From Clostridia bacterium (GTDB taxonomy: Bacteria > Bacillota > Clostridia > Christensenellales > Borkfalkiaceae), in the NCBI GenBank assembly GCA_900769545.1, contig CAAGGZ010000067.1:1-29408 (forward strand): a DNA stretch of 29,408 nucleotides. Reading direction: 5' to 3'. The translations under genes and the position numbers were made by a program. This document shows positions 13,574 to 21,467 of the stretch, piece by piece. The notes beneath the pieces were generated by a model. It made no database searches. It was given only the letters and a program-made list of their open reading frames with translations, and was not told the origin of the DNA. Each line of letters opens with the position of its first letter. Position 1 is the stretch's first letter.

Positions 13574-14146
13574 ATGATTGAAAATGAAAGAATTGAAGAA
13601 ATGATGATGGAATTGGACGAAAAGTGCGAAAACTCGATTAACGCGCTTGATAGAGACTACGGCGCGATTCGTACGGGTAGAGCAAATCCCCGTATTTTGG
13701 ATCGTTTGGAAGTAGAAGCTTACGGCGGTATGAGCAAGCTTATCGAGCTTGGTAACGTGTCTGCGCTCGACGCAAAATGCTTGCAAATCAGCCTTTGGGA
13801 TAAATCGTTGCTCAAAGCGGTTGAAAAGGCAATTTTGCAATCCAACATTGGTCTTACGCCCTCTAATGACGGTAACGTAATTCGTCTTGTATTCCCCGAT
13901 ATGACGGAAGAACGCAGAAAGGAACTTGTAAAACAGGCTAAGAAAATGGGCGAAGAAAGCAAAGTGGCAGTACGTAACCACCGCCGTGAAGCGATGGATA
14001 TTATCAAGAAAATGAAGACCGCGAAGGAGCTTTCCGAGGACGAAGCAGCAGGTTGTGAAGCAGACGTTGAAAAGGCAGTTTCGGGCTATATGTCTAAGTT
14101 GGAAGAAATTATTTCCGCAAAAGAAAAGGAATTGATGTCTATCTAA
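13574..14146 (+). CDS. frr: Ribosome recycling factor
   Basis: 190 residues, close to the usual 185. The three-helix bundle and hinge motifs are seen: MDEKCENSI-like first helix, YGAIRTGRANPRILDRLEVEAYGG, SLWDKSLLKAVEKAILQSNIGLTPSNDGNVIRLVFPDMTEERRKELVKQAKK, and VRNHRREAMDIIKKM near the end. With EF-G it splits post-termination ribosomes. AGGAGA precedes the ATG. It follows pyrH by 42 bp, the standard order, and is 3 bp from uppS. Confidence 0.97.
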   Translation: MIENERIEEMMMELDEKCENSINALDRDYGAIRTGRANPRILDRLEVEAYGGMSKLIELGNVSALDAKCLQISLWDKSLLKAVEKAILQSNIGLTPSNDGNVIRLVFPDMTEERRKELVKQAKKMGEESKVAVRNHRREAMDIIKKMKTAKELSEDEAAGCEADVEKAVSGYMSKLEEIISAKEKELMSI

Positions 14147-14149
14147 GCT

Positions 14150-14866
14150 ATGGCGAAGAATATAGTAAAAGAGGACGTAAAAATTCCTCGACATATTGCC
14201 ATTATTATGGACGGCAACGGACGTTGGGCAAAGCGCAGGCTTATGCCCCGTTCGTATGGGCATAAACAGGGTATGGAGCGTATGATTGGGCTCATGGAGC
14301 ACGCTTTCGATTTGGGAGTAGAGTATATTACCGTTTACGCTCTGTCTACTGAAAATCTCAACCGTCCGCAAGAGGAGTTAGAAGGGCTTTATAACCTTAT
14401 CCGAAAGCATTTCAAGGAGTATTTCGGCCGCATTTGCGAGCGAGGTGTGGCTCTGCGCGCGCTTGGTAGTATCGAGCTTTTGCCCGACGACGTGCAAAAC
14501 ATTTTACGCGAAGCGGAAACGGATACGGCGAAATATGCAGGAAAAGGCATCAACATAGCCATTTGCTACGGAGCGCGCGACGAGTTGGTTCGCGCGGTGA
14601 ATCTTGCGATTGAAAAAGGGGAAAAAGTCACGGAAGAGAGCCTTTCCGCGCTGTTGTATACAGGCGGTCAGCCTGATCCCGATTTGATTATTCGGACGGG
14701 TAAGGAAGTGAGACTTTCCAACTTCCTTTTATACCAAGCGGCTTATGCGGAACTGTATTTCTCGAAAAAAATGTTCCCGGAATTTTCGGATAAAGATTTA
14801 GACGAGGCGATTGGCGAATTCTCCCGTCGTACTCGCCGTTTTGGCAAAACAGATGAACAATTATGA
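14150..14866 (+). CDS. uppS: Undecaprenyl diphosphate synthase
   Basis: 238 residues. A cis-prenyltransferase that builds the C55 lipid carrier for peptidoglycan and teichoic acid. The full motif set is present: HIAIIMDGNGRWAKRR with the catalytic Asp, GHKQGMERM, TVYALSTENLNRP, and DPDLIIRTGKEVRLSNFLL near the C-terminus (the usual RTGGE-x-R reads RTGKEVR). It starts 3 bp after frr with no good ribosome binding site, so translation is likely coupled to frr. Confidence 0.96.
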   Translation: MAKNIVKEDVKIPRHIAIIMDGNGRWAKRRLMPRSYGHKQGMERMIGLMEHAFDLGVEYITVYALSTENLNRPQEELEGLYNLIRKHFKEYFGRICERGVALRALGSIELLPDDVQNILREAETDTAKYAGKGINIAICYGARDELVRAVNLAIEKGEKVTEESLSALLYTGGQPDPDLIIRTGKEVRLSNFLLYQAAYAELYFSKKMFPEFSDKDLDEAIGEFSRRTRRFGKTDEQL

Positions 14867-14871
14867 AAAAC

Positions 14872-14906
14872 GAGTAGGGCAGGTATGCGTTTACCCTGCT
14901 CTTTTT
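14872..14906 (+). terminator. Intrinsic terminator between uppS and cdsA
   Basis: GAGTAGGG (14872-14879) / CCCTGCTC (14894-14901) with one G-T pair, then T5. It lies inside the envelope gene series, so it may be partial. Its left arm and loop contain GGGCAGGTATGCGTT, repeated exactly at 20895-20909. Confidence 0.7.
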
Positions 14907-14951
14907 CAAATAGGCTATGTCACAGAGCCTTAAAATAAGTGAGGGCGAATT

Positions 14952-15839
14952 ATGAAAATTCGGTTGTTGTCAGGGTCGTGCTACGTTGCGATTTTGATTG
15001 CGTTTTATTGTTTAAAAATATTCGTGCATGATTTTTGTTTCGACGCGTTGATTTATGCGTTTGCTCTGCTCGGTACAGGGGAAATGCTCCGCGCGATGAA
15101 AGAAAAAACAACGAAATCTCAGCGCGCGATAGTGACGGCGTATTCCATTGTGTCGGTGCCGCTTTGCGCGCTTGGGGAGTATTTCTACGGCAGCGGTTTT
15201 ACGATGATTTGCGTATGCACGCTGCTCCTTGCGGTGGCGCTTTTATCCTTGTTGGTGTTCGACCATGAAAAGACGGGTATGGAAAATTTAGGCGTCGCCT
15301 TGCTTTCTGCGGTGTATCCGACGTTGCTTCTTTGCGTGTTGGCGTTGGCGAACCATGCGGTATGTCCGCCTCGATTGGAGAGATACGGGTTTGATTCCAG
15401 TTTGATGATGCTGTTTATTTTTGTGGTTTCGCCTTGCTCGGATTCAATTGCGTACGTCTTTGGTTGCAGTATGAGAAAGCGTTTCCCGAAGAAAATGGCG
15501 CCCAATATTAGCCCGAATAAGACAGTGATTGGCGGTATTGGCGGTTTGGTTGGCGGCGTACTTGGCGCGGCGGCGTTGTATTTCATTTATGGCGCAGCGG
15601 TCGGTACGTATGACAATATGCGCCTTGTATTGCCTGTATATTTGGGTATCGGGCTTATCGGCGCGGTAGCGACGGAGTTTGGCGATTTGGTAGAGAGTTG
15701 TATCAAACGCAAAGTGGGCGTAAAGGATATGGGCAAAATTATGCCGGGACACGGCGGTGTGTTAGACCGTATTGACGGAACGCTGTTTACGACGCTCGTT
15801 ACCTATTTGGCGTTTATGGTCATTTATTTTGTAATTTAA
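14952..15839 (+). CDS. cdsA: Phosphatidate cytidylyltransferase
   Basis: 295 residues with about eight hydrophobic membrane segments, an integral membrane enzyme that makes CDP-diacylglycerol from phosphatidate and CTP. The C-terminal family signature is intact: KRKVGVKDMGKIMPGHGGVL followed by DRIDG (about 258-282), and upstream SDSIAYVFGCSMRKRFPKKMAPNISP-type residues contribute to the active site. It is the precursor step for all phospholipids in this cell. It sits between uppS and dxr as in Bacillus, 15 bp upstream of dxr. Confidence 0.96.
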   Translation: MKIRLLSGSCYVAILIAFYCLKIFVHDFCFDALIYAFALLGTGEMLRAMKEKTTKSQRAIVTAYSIVSVPLCALGEYFYGSGFTMICVCTLLLAVALLSLLVFDHEKTGMENLGVALLSAVYPTLLLCVLALANHAVCPPRLERYGFDSSLMMLFIFVVSPCSDSIAYVFGCSMRKRFPKKMAPNISPNKTVIGGIGGLVGGVLGAAALYFIYGAAVGTYDNMRLVLPVYLGIGLIGAVATEFGDLVESCIKRKVGVKDMGKIMPGHGGVLDRIDGTLFTTLVTYLAFMVIYFVI

Positions 15840-15853
15840 GTAGGAAGATAGGT

Positions 15854-16993
15854 ATGAAAACGCTTTCCTTGATTGGTTCAACGGGCTCGATAGGGCGGCA
15901 GGTCTGCTCGGTTGTGCGCCGTTATCCCGAAAAGTTTTGTATTAGGAGTTTGGTGGCGAACTCGTCGGCGGATTTGTTTTTGGAGCAAATTCACGAATTT
16001 AAACCGCAGTATGCGGCGCTTGCCGATGAAAATGCAGGTAAAAAAATTGCCGATAAAATTCCCGCTGGCGTGAAGTTTGCTTACGGTGAAAAAGCCGTAG
16101 AAGAAGCCGTGGAATACGGCGACGTTGCGTTTATTGCGGCAACGGGCTTTGCAGGGCTGAAATACAGTTTAAAAGCAATCGAGCTTCAAAAACCGATTGC
16201 GCTCGCCAATAAAGAAACGCTTGTTTGCGGTGGGGAGCTTGTGATGAGCAAAGTAAAAAAAGCAGGGGTTGATTTGATGCCTGTGGATAGCGAACACTCC
16301 GCTCTTTGGCAGGCGCTCGGCTTTAACGCAAACACGCCGTTTCGGAGACTTATCATTACGGCGAGCGGCGGTCCGTTTTATAGCTACTCGCAGGAACAGT
16401 TAAAAAACGTCACGCCTGCGTCGGCGTTGAAACATCCCACGTGGCAGATGGGCGCAAAGATTACGATTGACAGCGCAACTCTTTTAAATAAAGGTTTTGA
16501 GGTTATCGAAGCGAGATGGTTGTACGACGCGCCTTTGTCGAAAATCCACACGGTGGTGCAACCCGAAAGTATTGTACATTCCTTGGTGGAATTTGACGAC
16601 GGCGGAATTTTGGCGCAGCTTAGTTATCCTACAATGGAGCTTCCCATTCAGCTTGCTTTGACGTATCCAGAGCGTTTTGATTGCGGTTTGAAGCCGCTCG
16701 ATTTCGAGACGCTTGGAGCGATTCGGTTTTTGCCTTTGGAAAGAGAGCGTTTTTCTTGCTATGATTTGGCTTTAAAATCTTTGGAAATGGGCGATAATTA
16801 TTCTTGCGCGTTAAACGCCGCAGGGGAAATTGCGGTCGGCGCATTTTTAAAAGGGAAAATTCCTTTTCTTGGGATTGCGGAAATCATCGAGAAGGTTTTG
16901 GAAAAGACCGAGCGTATGCAACCCGATTCGTATGCGACTTTGTTGGAGACCGACAACCGCGCAAGGGCGCAGGCGTTGGAATTGATAAAATAG
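15854..16993 (+). CDS. dxr: 1-deoxy-D-xylulose 5-phosphate reductoisomerase
   Basis: 379 residues, normal length. The second step of the MEP isoprenoid pathway, converting DXP to MEP with NADPH. SLIGSTGSIGRQ (5-16) is the NADPH-binding motif; LANKETLVCGG, PVDSEHSALWQAL with its metal-binding Asp and Glu, ITASGGPF, HPTWQMGAKITIDSATLLNKGFE and the linker to the C-terminal helical domain are all seen. The product feeds the prenyl chain used by UppS two genes upstream. The gene overlaps the ribosome binding site of rseP at its stop. Confidence 0.97.
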   Translation: MKTLSLIGSTGSIGRQVCSVVRRYPEKFCIRSLVANSSADLFLEQIHEFKPQYAALADENAGKKIADKIPAGVKFAYGEKAVEEAVEYGDVAFIAATGFAGLKYSLKAIELQKPIALANKETLVCGGELVMSKVKKAGVDLMPVDSEHSALWQALGFNANTPFRRLIITASGGPFYSYSQEQLKNVTPASALKHPTWQMGAKITIDSATLLNKGFEVIEARWLYDAPLSKIHTVVQPESIVHSLVEFDDGGILAQLSYPTMELPIQLALTYPERFDCGLKPLDFETLGAIRFLPLERERFSCYDLALKSLEMGDNYSCALNAAGEIAVGAFLKGKIPFLGIAEIIEKVLEKTERMQPDSYATLLETDNRARAQALELIK

Positions 16994-17003
16994 GAGAAAT
17001 GTT

Positions 17004-18248
17004 TTGATAAATCAGTTATTGTCATTTGCAAGTGTAATGAAAAGCGTTTGGGGGATTGTGCTCGCCATCGTGATTTTGCTTGCAATGGTTACCATTCATG
17101 AATTTGGGCATTACGTAGCAGGAAAATTGTTGAATTTCAAAATCAACGAATTTTCCATTGGTTTCGGTCCTGCGTTGTTTAAAAAACGCAGTAAAAAGAC
17201 TGGGGAGCTGTTTGCGCTCCGTATCGTGCCGCTTGGCGGATATTGCGCTTTTGACGGCGAAGATGAAATGGGTGATTCCGAAAAACCCATTGAAAAATCG
17301 GCGAAAGAGGAAGATCCGTTCGCGGAAGAGGAAGGACTCGTTTTAGAAGAAAAAACGCAAAATGAGGGGGGCAGGGATGCGTTGAAACCCGCAGAGGAGT
17401 ATCCTGAGCCCAAAGGGGAGCGCTTTAACGACCAAAAACCTTGGAAGCGTATTGTCGTGCTTGTTGCAGGGGCGACGATGAATTATCTTTTGGCGTTGCT
17501 TTTGATAATTTTAATGTTCGCCTGCATCGGCAGACCGATGTATACGGTGATGGAACGCCCTGCGGATACGGGCGCGGAAGCTACGGCGGTATTTACGGAA
17601 ACGGAAGCAAGCGACGCGCTTCAGCCCGAAGATATTATCTTGAAAATCGACGGACATAACGTGTATATGATTACCGATTATATGGACGCGCTCGACGGAA
17701 AAAAGGCTGGGGAAACGGTGGCGGTTGACGTACTCCGTGACGGCGAAAAAAAGACGGTAACGATGACGCTTGGCATAGACGCAAACTTTGTCAATATGTC
17801 GGACGTAATGACGTTGTTGCAATCGATGGATATATACGGTTTAGCTCCCGTGACGGTAAAGCAAGGTTTTTTCAGCTCGATAGGACATTCTTTTGGATAT
17901 TCGGTGAGGATTGGCGGAACGGTGTTGCGTTCGCTTGGGGAACTGTTGACAGGGAAGCTCGGTTTGGACGCAATGGGCGGCCCGATTACGACCATTCAAG
18001 TAACTTCGCAGGCGGCCTCCAGCGGTATGCTGTCGTTTTTGAATATTGCGGCGTTCATTGGCGTGAATCTTGCGGTGTTTAACTTGTTGCCCATTCCGGC
18101 GCTCGACGGTTGTAAAGTGATTTTCTGTCTTATCGAATGGATTCGCAAAAAGCCCATCAACCGAAAGGTGGAAACCATTATTCACTTGGTCGGTATCGTT
18201 TTCCTGTTCGGGTTTGCGATTTTGGTTGATTTGTTACAACTTTTTTAA
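17004..18248 (+). CDS. rseP: RIP metalloprotease RseP/RasP
   Basis: 414 residues. A site-2-type intramembrane zinc protease that cuts membrane-anchored anti-sigma factors and signal-peptide remnants. A TTG start at 17004 is chosen because AGGAG at 16992-16996 fits it, while the ATG at 17037 has no such site. The first helix carries HEFGH (32-36); a single PDZ domain (about 185-255) follows; the second catalytic helix has NLLPIPALDGC (360-370), where the usual second Gly after the catalytic Asp is Cys. An acidic insertion of about 50 residues (95-145) separates the first helix region from the second. It ends the pyrH-rseP series and is followed by a terminator. Confidence 0.94.
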   Translation: MINQLLSFASVMKSVWGIVLAIVILLAMVTIHEFGHYVAGKLLNFKINEFSIGFGPALFKKRSKKTGELFALRIVPLGGYCAFDGEDEMGDSEKPIEKSAKEEDPFAEEEGLVLEEKTQNEGGRDALKPAEEYPEPKGERFNDQKPWKRIVVLVAGATMNYLLALLLIILMFACIGRPMYTVMERPADTGAEATAVFTETEASDALQPEDIILKIDGHNVYMITDYMDALDGKKAGETVAVDVLRDGEKKTVTMTLGIDANFVNMSDVMTLLQSMDIYGLAPVTVKQGFFSSIGHSFGYSVRIGGTVLRSLGELLTGKLGLDAMGGPITTIQVTSQAASSGMLSFLNIAAFIGVNLAVFNLLPIPALDGCKVIFCLIEWIRKKPINRKVETIIHLVGIVFLFGFAILVDLLQLF

Positions 18249-18258
18249 GAAAAGTGTA

Positions 18259-18295
18259 AAGTGTCAAGTAAAAATGCTTGACACTTGTTTTTTTT
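18259..18295 (+). terminator. Terminator of rseP, overlapping the next promoter
   Basis: AAGTGTCAAG (18259-18268), loop TAAAAATG, CTTGACACTT (18277-18286), G and T8. The right arm contains the TTGACA box of the ylxM promoter. Confidence 0.9.
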
Positions 18296-18306
18296 GGTGT
18301 TATAAT
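18278..18306 (+). promoter_or_regulatory. Promoter of the ylxM-ffh operon
   Basis: TTGACA (18278-18283), 17 bp, TATAAT (18301-18306), with TGT forming an extended -10. The -35 lies in the terminator stem. Confidence 0.88.
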
Positions 18307-18333
18307 GTACTACGGAATTTAGGAGGTGGAGAA

Positions 18334-18603
18334 ATGAAAGACGACGTGAAATTTCTTCAGCTTTGGGATTTGTACTCGCCGCTTTTGACAGCGACGCAGA
18401 GGGAAATCACCGACCTATATTTCAATTATGACCTTTCGTTAGGCGAGATTGCCGAGCAGAAAGGGGTTTCTCGTCAGAGCGTTTCCGATTGCTTACAAAA
18501 AAGCAGAAAACAGTTGGAAACCTACGAGGAAAAATTGGGTTTTGCCCGTACGGTAGAAGAAATGCAAGCGCAAATAGACGCTTTGCAACGGGAAAATAAG
18601 TAA
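18334..18603 (+). CDS. ylxM: YlxM-family putative helix-turn-helix protein
   Basis: 89 residues from the ATG at 18334, chosen because AGGAGGT (18321-18327) precedes it; the longer frame crosses the promoter. The fold is a sigma-70 region-4-like helix-turn-helix: LTATQREITDLYFNYDLSLGEIAEQKGVSRQSVSDCLQKSRKQLETYEEKLGF matches UPF0122/YlxM. This family nearly always precedes ffh and is thought to modulate SRP function or expression. The 12-bp gap to ffh implies co-translation. Confidence 0.93.
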   Translation: MKDDVKFLQLWDLYSPLLTATQREITDLYFNYDLSLGEIAEQKGVSRQSVSDCLQKSRKQLETYEEKLGFARTVEEMQAQIDALQRENK

Positions 18604-18615
18604 TAAGAGGACGAT

Positions 18616-19935
18616 ATGGCTTTATTTGGATCGTTATCGGATAGATTAAATCATATATTTTCCAAGCTGACGAAACGCGGCAAGTTGACGGAGCTCGAAA
18701 TCCGCACGGCAATGCGTGAGGTGCGTGTAGCGCTTTTGGAAGCGGACGTAAACCTCAAGGTTGCTAAGCAGTTTATTGCAGACGTTTCGGAAAAAGCGGT
18801 CGGGCAGGAAATTCTTTCTTCGCTCAATCCCGCGCAGCAGGTTATTAAAATTGTCAATGACGAGCTGATTGAATTGATGGGCTCGAAGAATGCGAAGTTA
18901 GAGGTTTCTCCCAAGCTCCCCACCGTTATTATGATGTGCGGTTTGCAGGGCGCAGGTAAAACCACGCTTTGCGGAAAGCTGGCAATGCTTTTGAAAAAGC
19001 AAGGCAAAAGACCGTTGTTGGTTGCAGGGGATATTTACCGTCCTGCGGCTATCACGCAGTTGCAGGTCGTTGGCAAAAACGCGCAGGTGGAAGTGTTTGA
19101 AAAGGGAACGCAGAGCCCTGTAAAAACGGCGAAGCAAGCCATTGAGTATGCGCGTTCGATGAATTACGATACAGTTATCCTCGATACGGCAGGTCGTTTG
19201 CAAATTGACGACACGCTGATGCAGGAGCTGGAGAATATCAAAGCGGAAGTGGAAGTGACGGAAACGCTCCTTGTTGTGGACTCTATGACGGGTCAGGAAG
19301 CCGTCAACGTAGCGGAGACGTTTAACGCAAGATTGGACGTAACGGGCGTGATTTTGACCAAGCTCGACGGCGATACGCGCGGCGGCGCATGTCTTTCCAT
19401 CAAAGCGGTTACGGGTAAGCCGATTAAATTTATCGGCGTTGGGGAAAAGTTGACGGATTTAGAGCCGTTTTATCCCGACCGTATGGCGTCGAGAATCCTC
19501 GGTATGGGCGACGTATTGTCCTTGATAGAAAAAGCGCAACAAGCCATCACCGAAGAAGACGCAAAGAAGATGCAGAAAAAAATGTTGGCAAATTCCTTTA
19601 CGTTGGACGATTATCTCGAACAGTTTGCTATGATGAAGAAGATGGGCGGCGCTTCGGCGATGCTGTCTATGCTTCCGGGGGCAGGTAAGCTTAAGGTAAA
19701 CGAAGGGGATATTGATGAAAAGCGTATTGAACGCACAAAGGCGATTATTCTTTCTATGACCCCTGCGGAGCGTACCAATCCTTCCATTATTGAGCATAAG
19801 AGAAAGCGTCGTATAGCGGCTGGTTCGGGCACAAGCGTGCAGGAAGTCAATCAACTTTTGAAGCAGTTCGAACAGACGAAAATGCTGATGAAGCAGTTGA
19901 AGGGTAACAAGGGGCGTATGCGCTTACCTTTCTAA
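18616..19935 (+). CDS. ffh: Signal recognition particle protein Ffh
   Basis: 439 residues. The GTPase subunit of the signal recognition particle, which binds 4.5S RNA and signal peptides and docks at FtsY. The N domain helix bundle (1-85) is followed by the G domain: GLQGAGKTT (109-117), the DTAGRL switch, TKLDGDTRGG and GVGEKLTDLEPF. The C-terminal M domain begins near 325 with FTLDDYLEQFAMMKKMGGASAMLSMLPG and ends in a short KGRMRLPF tail, shorter in Met-rich sequence than in some Bacilli. The GAGG before the ATG is modest, in keeping with coupling to ylxM. Confidence 0.97.
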   Translation: MALFGSLSDRLNHIFSKLTKRGKLTELEIRTAMREVRVALLEADVNLKVAKQFIADVSEKAVGQEILSSLNPAQQVIKIVNDELIELMGSKNAKLEVSPKLPTVIMMCGLQGAGKTTLCGKLAMLLKKQGKRPLLVAGDIYRPAAITQLQVVGKNAQVEVFEKGTQSPVKTAKQAIEYARSMNYDTVILDTAGRLQIDDTLMQELENIKAEVEVTETLLVVDSMTGQEAVNVAETFNARLDVTGVILTKLDGDTRGGACLSIKAVTGKPIKFIGVGEKLTDLEPFYPDRMASRILGMGDVLSLIEKAQQAITEEDAKKMQKKMLANSFTLDDYLEQFAMMKKMGGASAMLSMLPGAGKLKVNEGDIDEKRIERTKAIILSMTPAERTNPSIIEHKRKRRIAAGSGTSVQEVNQLLKQFEQTKMLMKQLKGNKGRMRLPF

Positions 19936-19940
19936 AAAAT

Positions 19941-20086
19941 GACGTATATACGTCGCATTTCTACGTTACTGCTCGGTCACATACTAGCGGTATGCTCCCT
20001 CACAGTGCCTTGAAATGCTCGTATCTTCGCCGTTTTTACAAAACGGAGAATCTGCGGCGAAATACAGCGGAGCAGTAAACGCAGAA
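19941..20086. repeat. Large imperfect inverted repeat between ffh and rpsP
   Basis: This gene-free region of 237 bp holds a palindrome GACGTATATACGTC (19941-19954). Outer arms are TTTCTACGTTACTGCTC (19958-19974) and GAGCAGTAAACGCAGAA (20070-20086), and inside lie TTCGCCG...CGGCGAA and CCGTTTT...AAAACGG stems. The arms match with one gap and one mismatch. It looks like a dispersed palindromic element or a long structured leader of rpsP. Beyond it, ACGGC-GAAA-GCCGT (20111-20124) adds a tetraloop hairpin before rpsP. Confidence 0.6.
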
Positions 20087-20172
20087 GGCGAAAATAAATA
20101 TAGCTAAACAACGGCGAAAGCCGTGAAAATAAAACAAGAAAAAATTTTTTAAGATACTTTGGAGGTATTATT

Positions 20173-20463
20173 ATGGTTAAAATGAGACTTTTCAGAATGG
20201 GCGACAAGAAGAACCCTATCTACCGTGTAGTTGTTGTTGATAGCAGAAAAGCTGCTACCGGCGAATACATCGATTGCGTTGGTCACTACAGACCTACCTG
20301 CGATCCCATCGAACTCGACATCAACAGCGATAAGGCGAAAGATTGGCTTGCTAAAGGTGTTCAGCCCACGGAAACGGTTAAGAACTTGCTTGTAAAAGCA
20401 GGCGTTGTTGAAAAGAGCGCTAAGCTCAGCCCTTCCAAGACCAAAGGCAAGAAGAGCAACTAA
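20173..20463 (+). CDS. rpsP: 30S ribosomal protein S16
   Basis: 96 residues, slightly longer than the usual 80-90 because of a Lys/Ser tail (KTKGKKSN). MVKMRLFRMGDKKNPIYRVVVVDSR is the diagnostic S16 opening, followed by GEYIDCVGHYRPTCDP and KAKDWLAKGVQPTETVKNLL. S16 binds 16S rRNA early in assembly. GGAGGT precedes the ATG. The order ffh-rpsP-KH-rimM is conserved in Bacillota. No clear promoter was found; read-through from ffh is possible. Confidence 0.97.
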   Translation: MVKMRLFRMGDKKNPIYRVVVVDSRKAATGEYIDCVGHYRPTCDPIELDINSDKAKDWLAKGVQPTETVKNLLVKAGVVEKSAKLSPSKTKGKKSN

Positions 20464-20479
20464 TTAAAGCAAACGAACG

Positions 20480-20539
20480 GTACGGCGTAATGCGGTAACG
20501 TATTCCGCCGTACTTTCAATTACCGTATTTCAAATACGG
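20480..20539 (+). other. Two hairpins between rpsP and khpA
   Basis: GTACGGCG / CGCCGTAC (20480-20487 / 20506-20513) and CCGTAT / ATACGG (20523-20539). No T run, so they may be RNA-processing or regulatory elements. Confidence 0.5.
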
Positions 20540-20558
20540 CGGTCAATAGGAGAGCAAT

Positions 20559-20828
20559 ATGTTGGATTTAATCAAATACATTGTCGGACAGTTTGCGGAA
20601 GATAAAGAAAACGTGGAATACGTTATCAATGAAAAGGAACGCGTTATAGAAGTAACCGTTGTGCTTTCGCCTTCTGACATGGGTAAAGTCATTGGCAAGC
20701 AGGGTAAAATCGCAAAGGCTATGCGTACGATCGTGCGCGCGGCTACGCCTGCAAACAGCAAGAGATACGTTATCGAAATCCGCGAAAGAGGCGGCGATAC
20801 GGTGGATTGCGAAGCGGACGCCGAATAA
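20559..20828 (+). CDS. khpA: KH-domain RNA-binding protein KhpA
   Basis: 89 residues (the family is usually 75-85). The N-terminal helix (LDLIKYIVGQFAEDKENVEYVI) leads into a type II KH motif with the GXXG loop as GKVIGKQGKIAKAMRTIV, then a final strand YVIEIRERG. KhpA (YlqC) acts with KhpB as a global RNA binder affecting cell division and wall synthesis in Bacillota. It lies between rpsP and rimM, its usual position. An AGGAGA site precedes the ATG. A terminator follows. Confidence 0.93.
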   Translation: MLDLIKYIVGQFAEDKENVEYVINEKERVIEVTVVLSPSDMGKVIGKQGKIAKAMRTIVRAATPANSKRYVIEIRERGGDTVDCEADAE

Positions 20829-20840
20829 ATAATTTTGAAT

Positions 20841-20872
20841 AAAAAAAGGCTTTATCTTAAAAGCCTTTTTTT
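20841..20872 (+). terminator. Intrinsic terminator after khpA
   Basis: AAAAAAGGCTTT / AAAGCCTTTTTTT with loop around 20854-20859. The T7 run is part of the right arm; the A run allows bidirectional function. It separates khpA from rimM, so rimM probably has its own start. Confidence 0.85.
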
Positions 20873-20933
20873 ACCATATTTGCCAAAACATAAGGGGCAG
20901 GTATGCGTTGAATAACAACGGCAAGGAGTTTTT

Positions 20934-21434
20934 ATGGATCGTTTGATTATTGGGGAAGTGTTGAAACCGCAGGGCATTCGCGGTGAATTGAAGGTGAAAA
21001 CGTTCACCGATTTTCCTGAGGACGTAAAATCGTTTGGGACGGTGTATATTGACGATAAACCGTATAAAATTTTGTCTTTCCGCGTAGGGGTGGACGGAGC
21101 CGCTTACATAGGGCTTCGCGGTATTCCCGACAGAAACGCGGCGGAACTCTTTCGCGGGAAAAAGCTGGAAGGGGACAGAGAGGACGCTCCGCCTTTGGAA
21201 GAAGGCAGATATTATATTGTGGACATTCTTGGGCTTTCGTGTGAGACGGAAGACGGAGAATTTCTCGGCACGGTAAAAGATATTCGTAACCTTTCTTCGG
21301 ATATTTACACGATTGAAAAGGACGGTAAAAATATTCTTTTTCCCGTGGTGAAAAACGTCATTAAGACGATTGATTTGGAAAATAAGAAAGTCATCATAGA
21401 CAAAGCTGTGTTTGACGAAATCGCTGTATTTTAA
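20934..21434 (+). CDS. rimM: 16S rRNA processing protein RimM
   Basis: 166 residues. A 30S maturation factor that binds S19 and acts on the 3' head domain. The N-terminal beta-barrel has IIGEVLKPQGIRGELKVKTFTDFP, VGVDGAAYIGLRGIPDRNAAELFRGKKL, and the C-terminal PRC-barrel has YYIVDILGLSCETEDGEFLGTVKDI and ILFPVVKNVIKTIDLENKKVII. AAGGAG precedes the ATG. In most Bacillota trmD and rplS follow; here a convergent terminator and the minus-strand thiT follow instead. Confidence 0.96.
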   Translation: MDRLIIGEVLKPQGIRGELKVKTFTDFPEDVKSFGTVYIDDKPYKILSFRVGVDGAAYIGLRGIPDRNAAELFRGKKLEGDREDAPPLEEGRYYIVDILGLSCETEDGEFLGTVKDIRNLSSDIYTIEKDGKNILFPVVKNVIKTIDLENKKVIIDKAVFDEIAVF

Positions 21435-21435
21435 A

Positions 21436-21461
21436 ACTCCCCCGAATTTCGAGGGAGCTTT
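21436..21461. terminator. Convergent terminator, rimM / thiT
   Basis: ACTCCCCCGAATTTCGAGGGAGCT folds with one C/A mismatch. On the minus strand TTTTAAAA follows, making it a better terminator for thiT than for rimM. Confidence 0.6.
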
Positions 21462-21467
21462 AAGAAT

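Noticed and set aside
13544..14371. Minus-strand open frame of 275 codons across frr and uppS
   Set aside because: It spans two well-defined conserved genes and has no family motifs or start signals.
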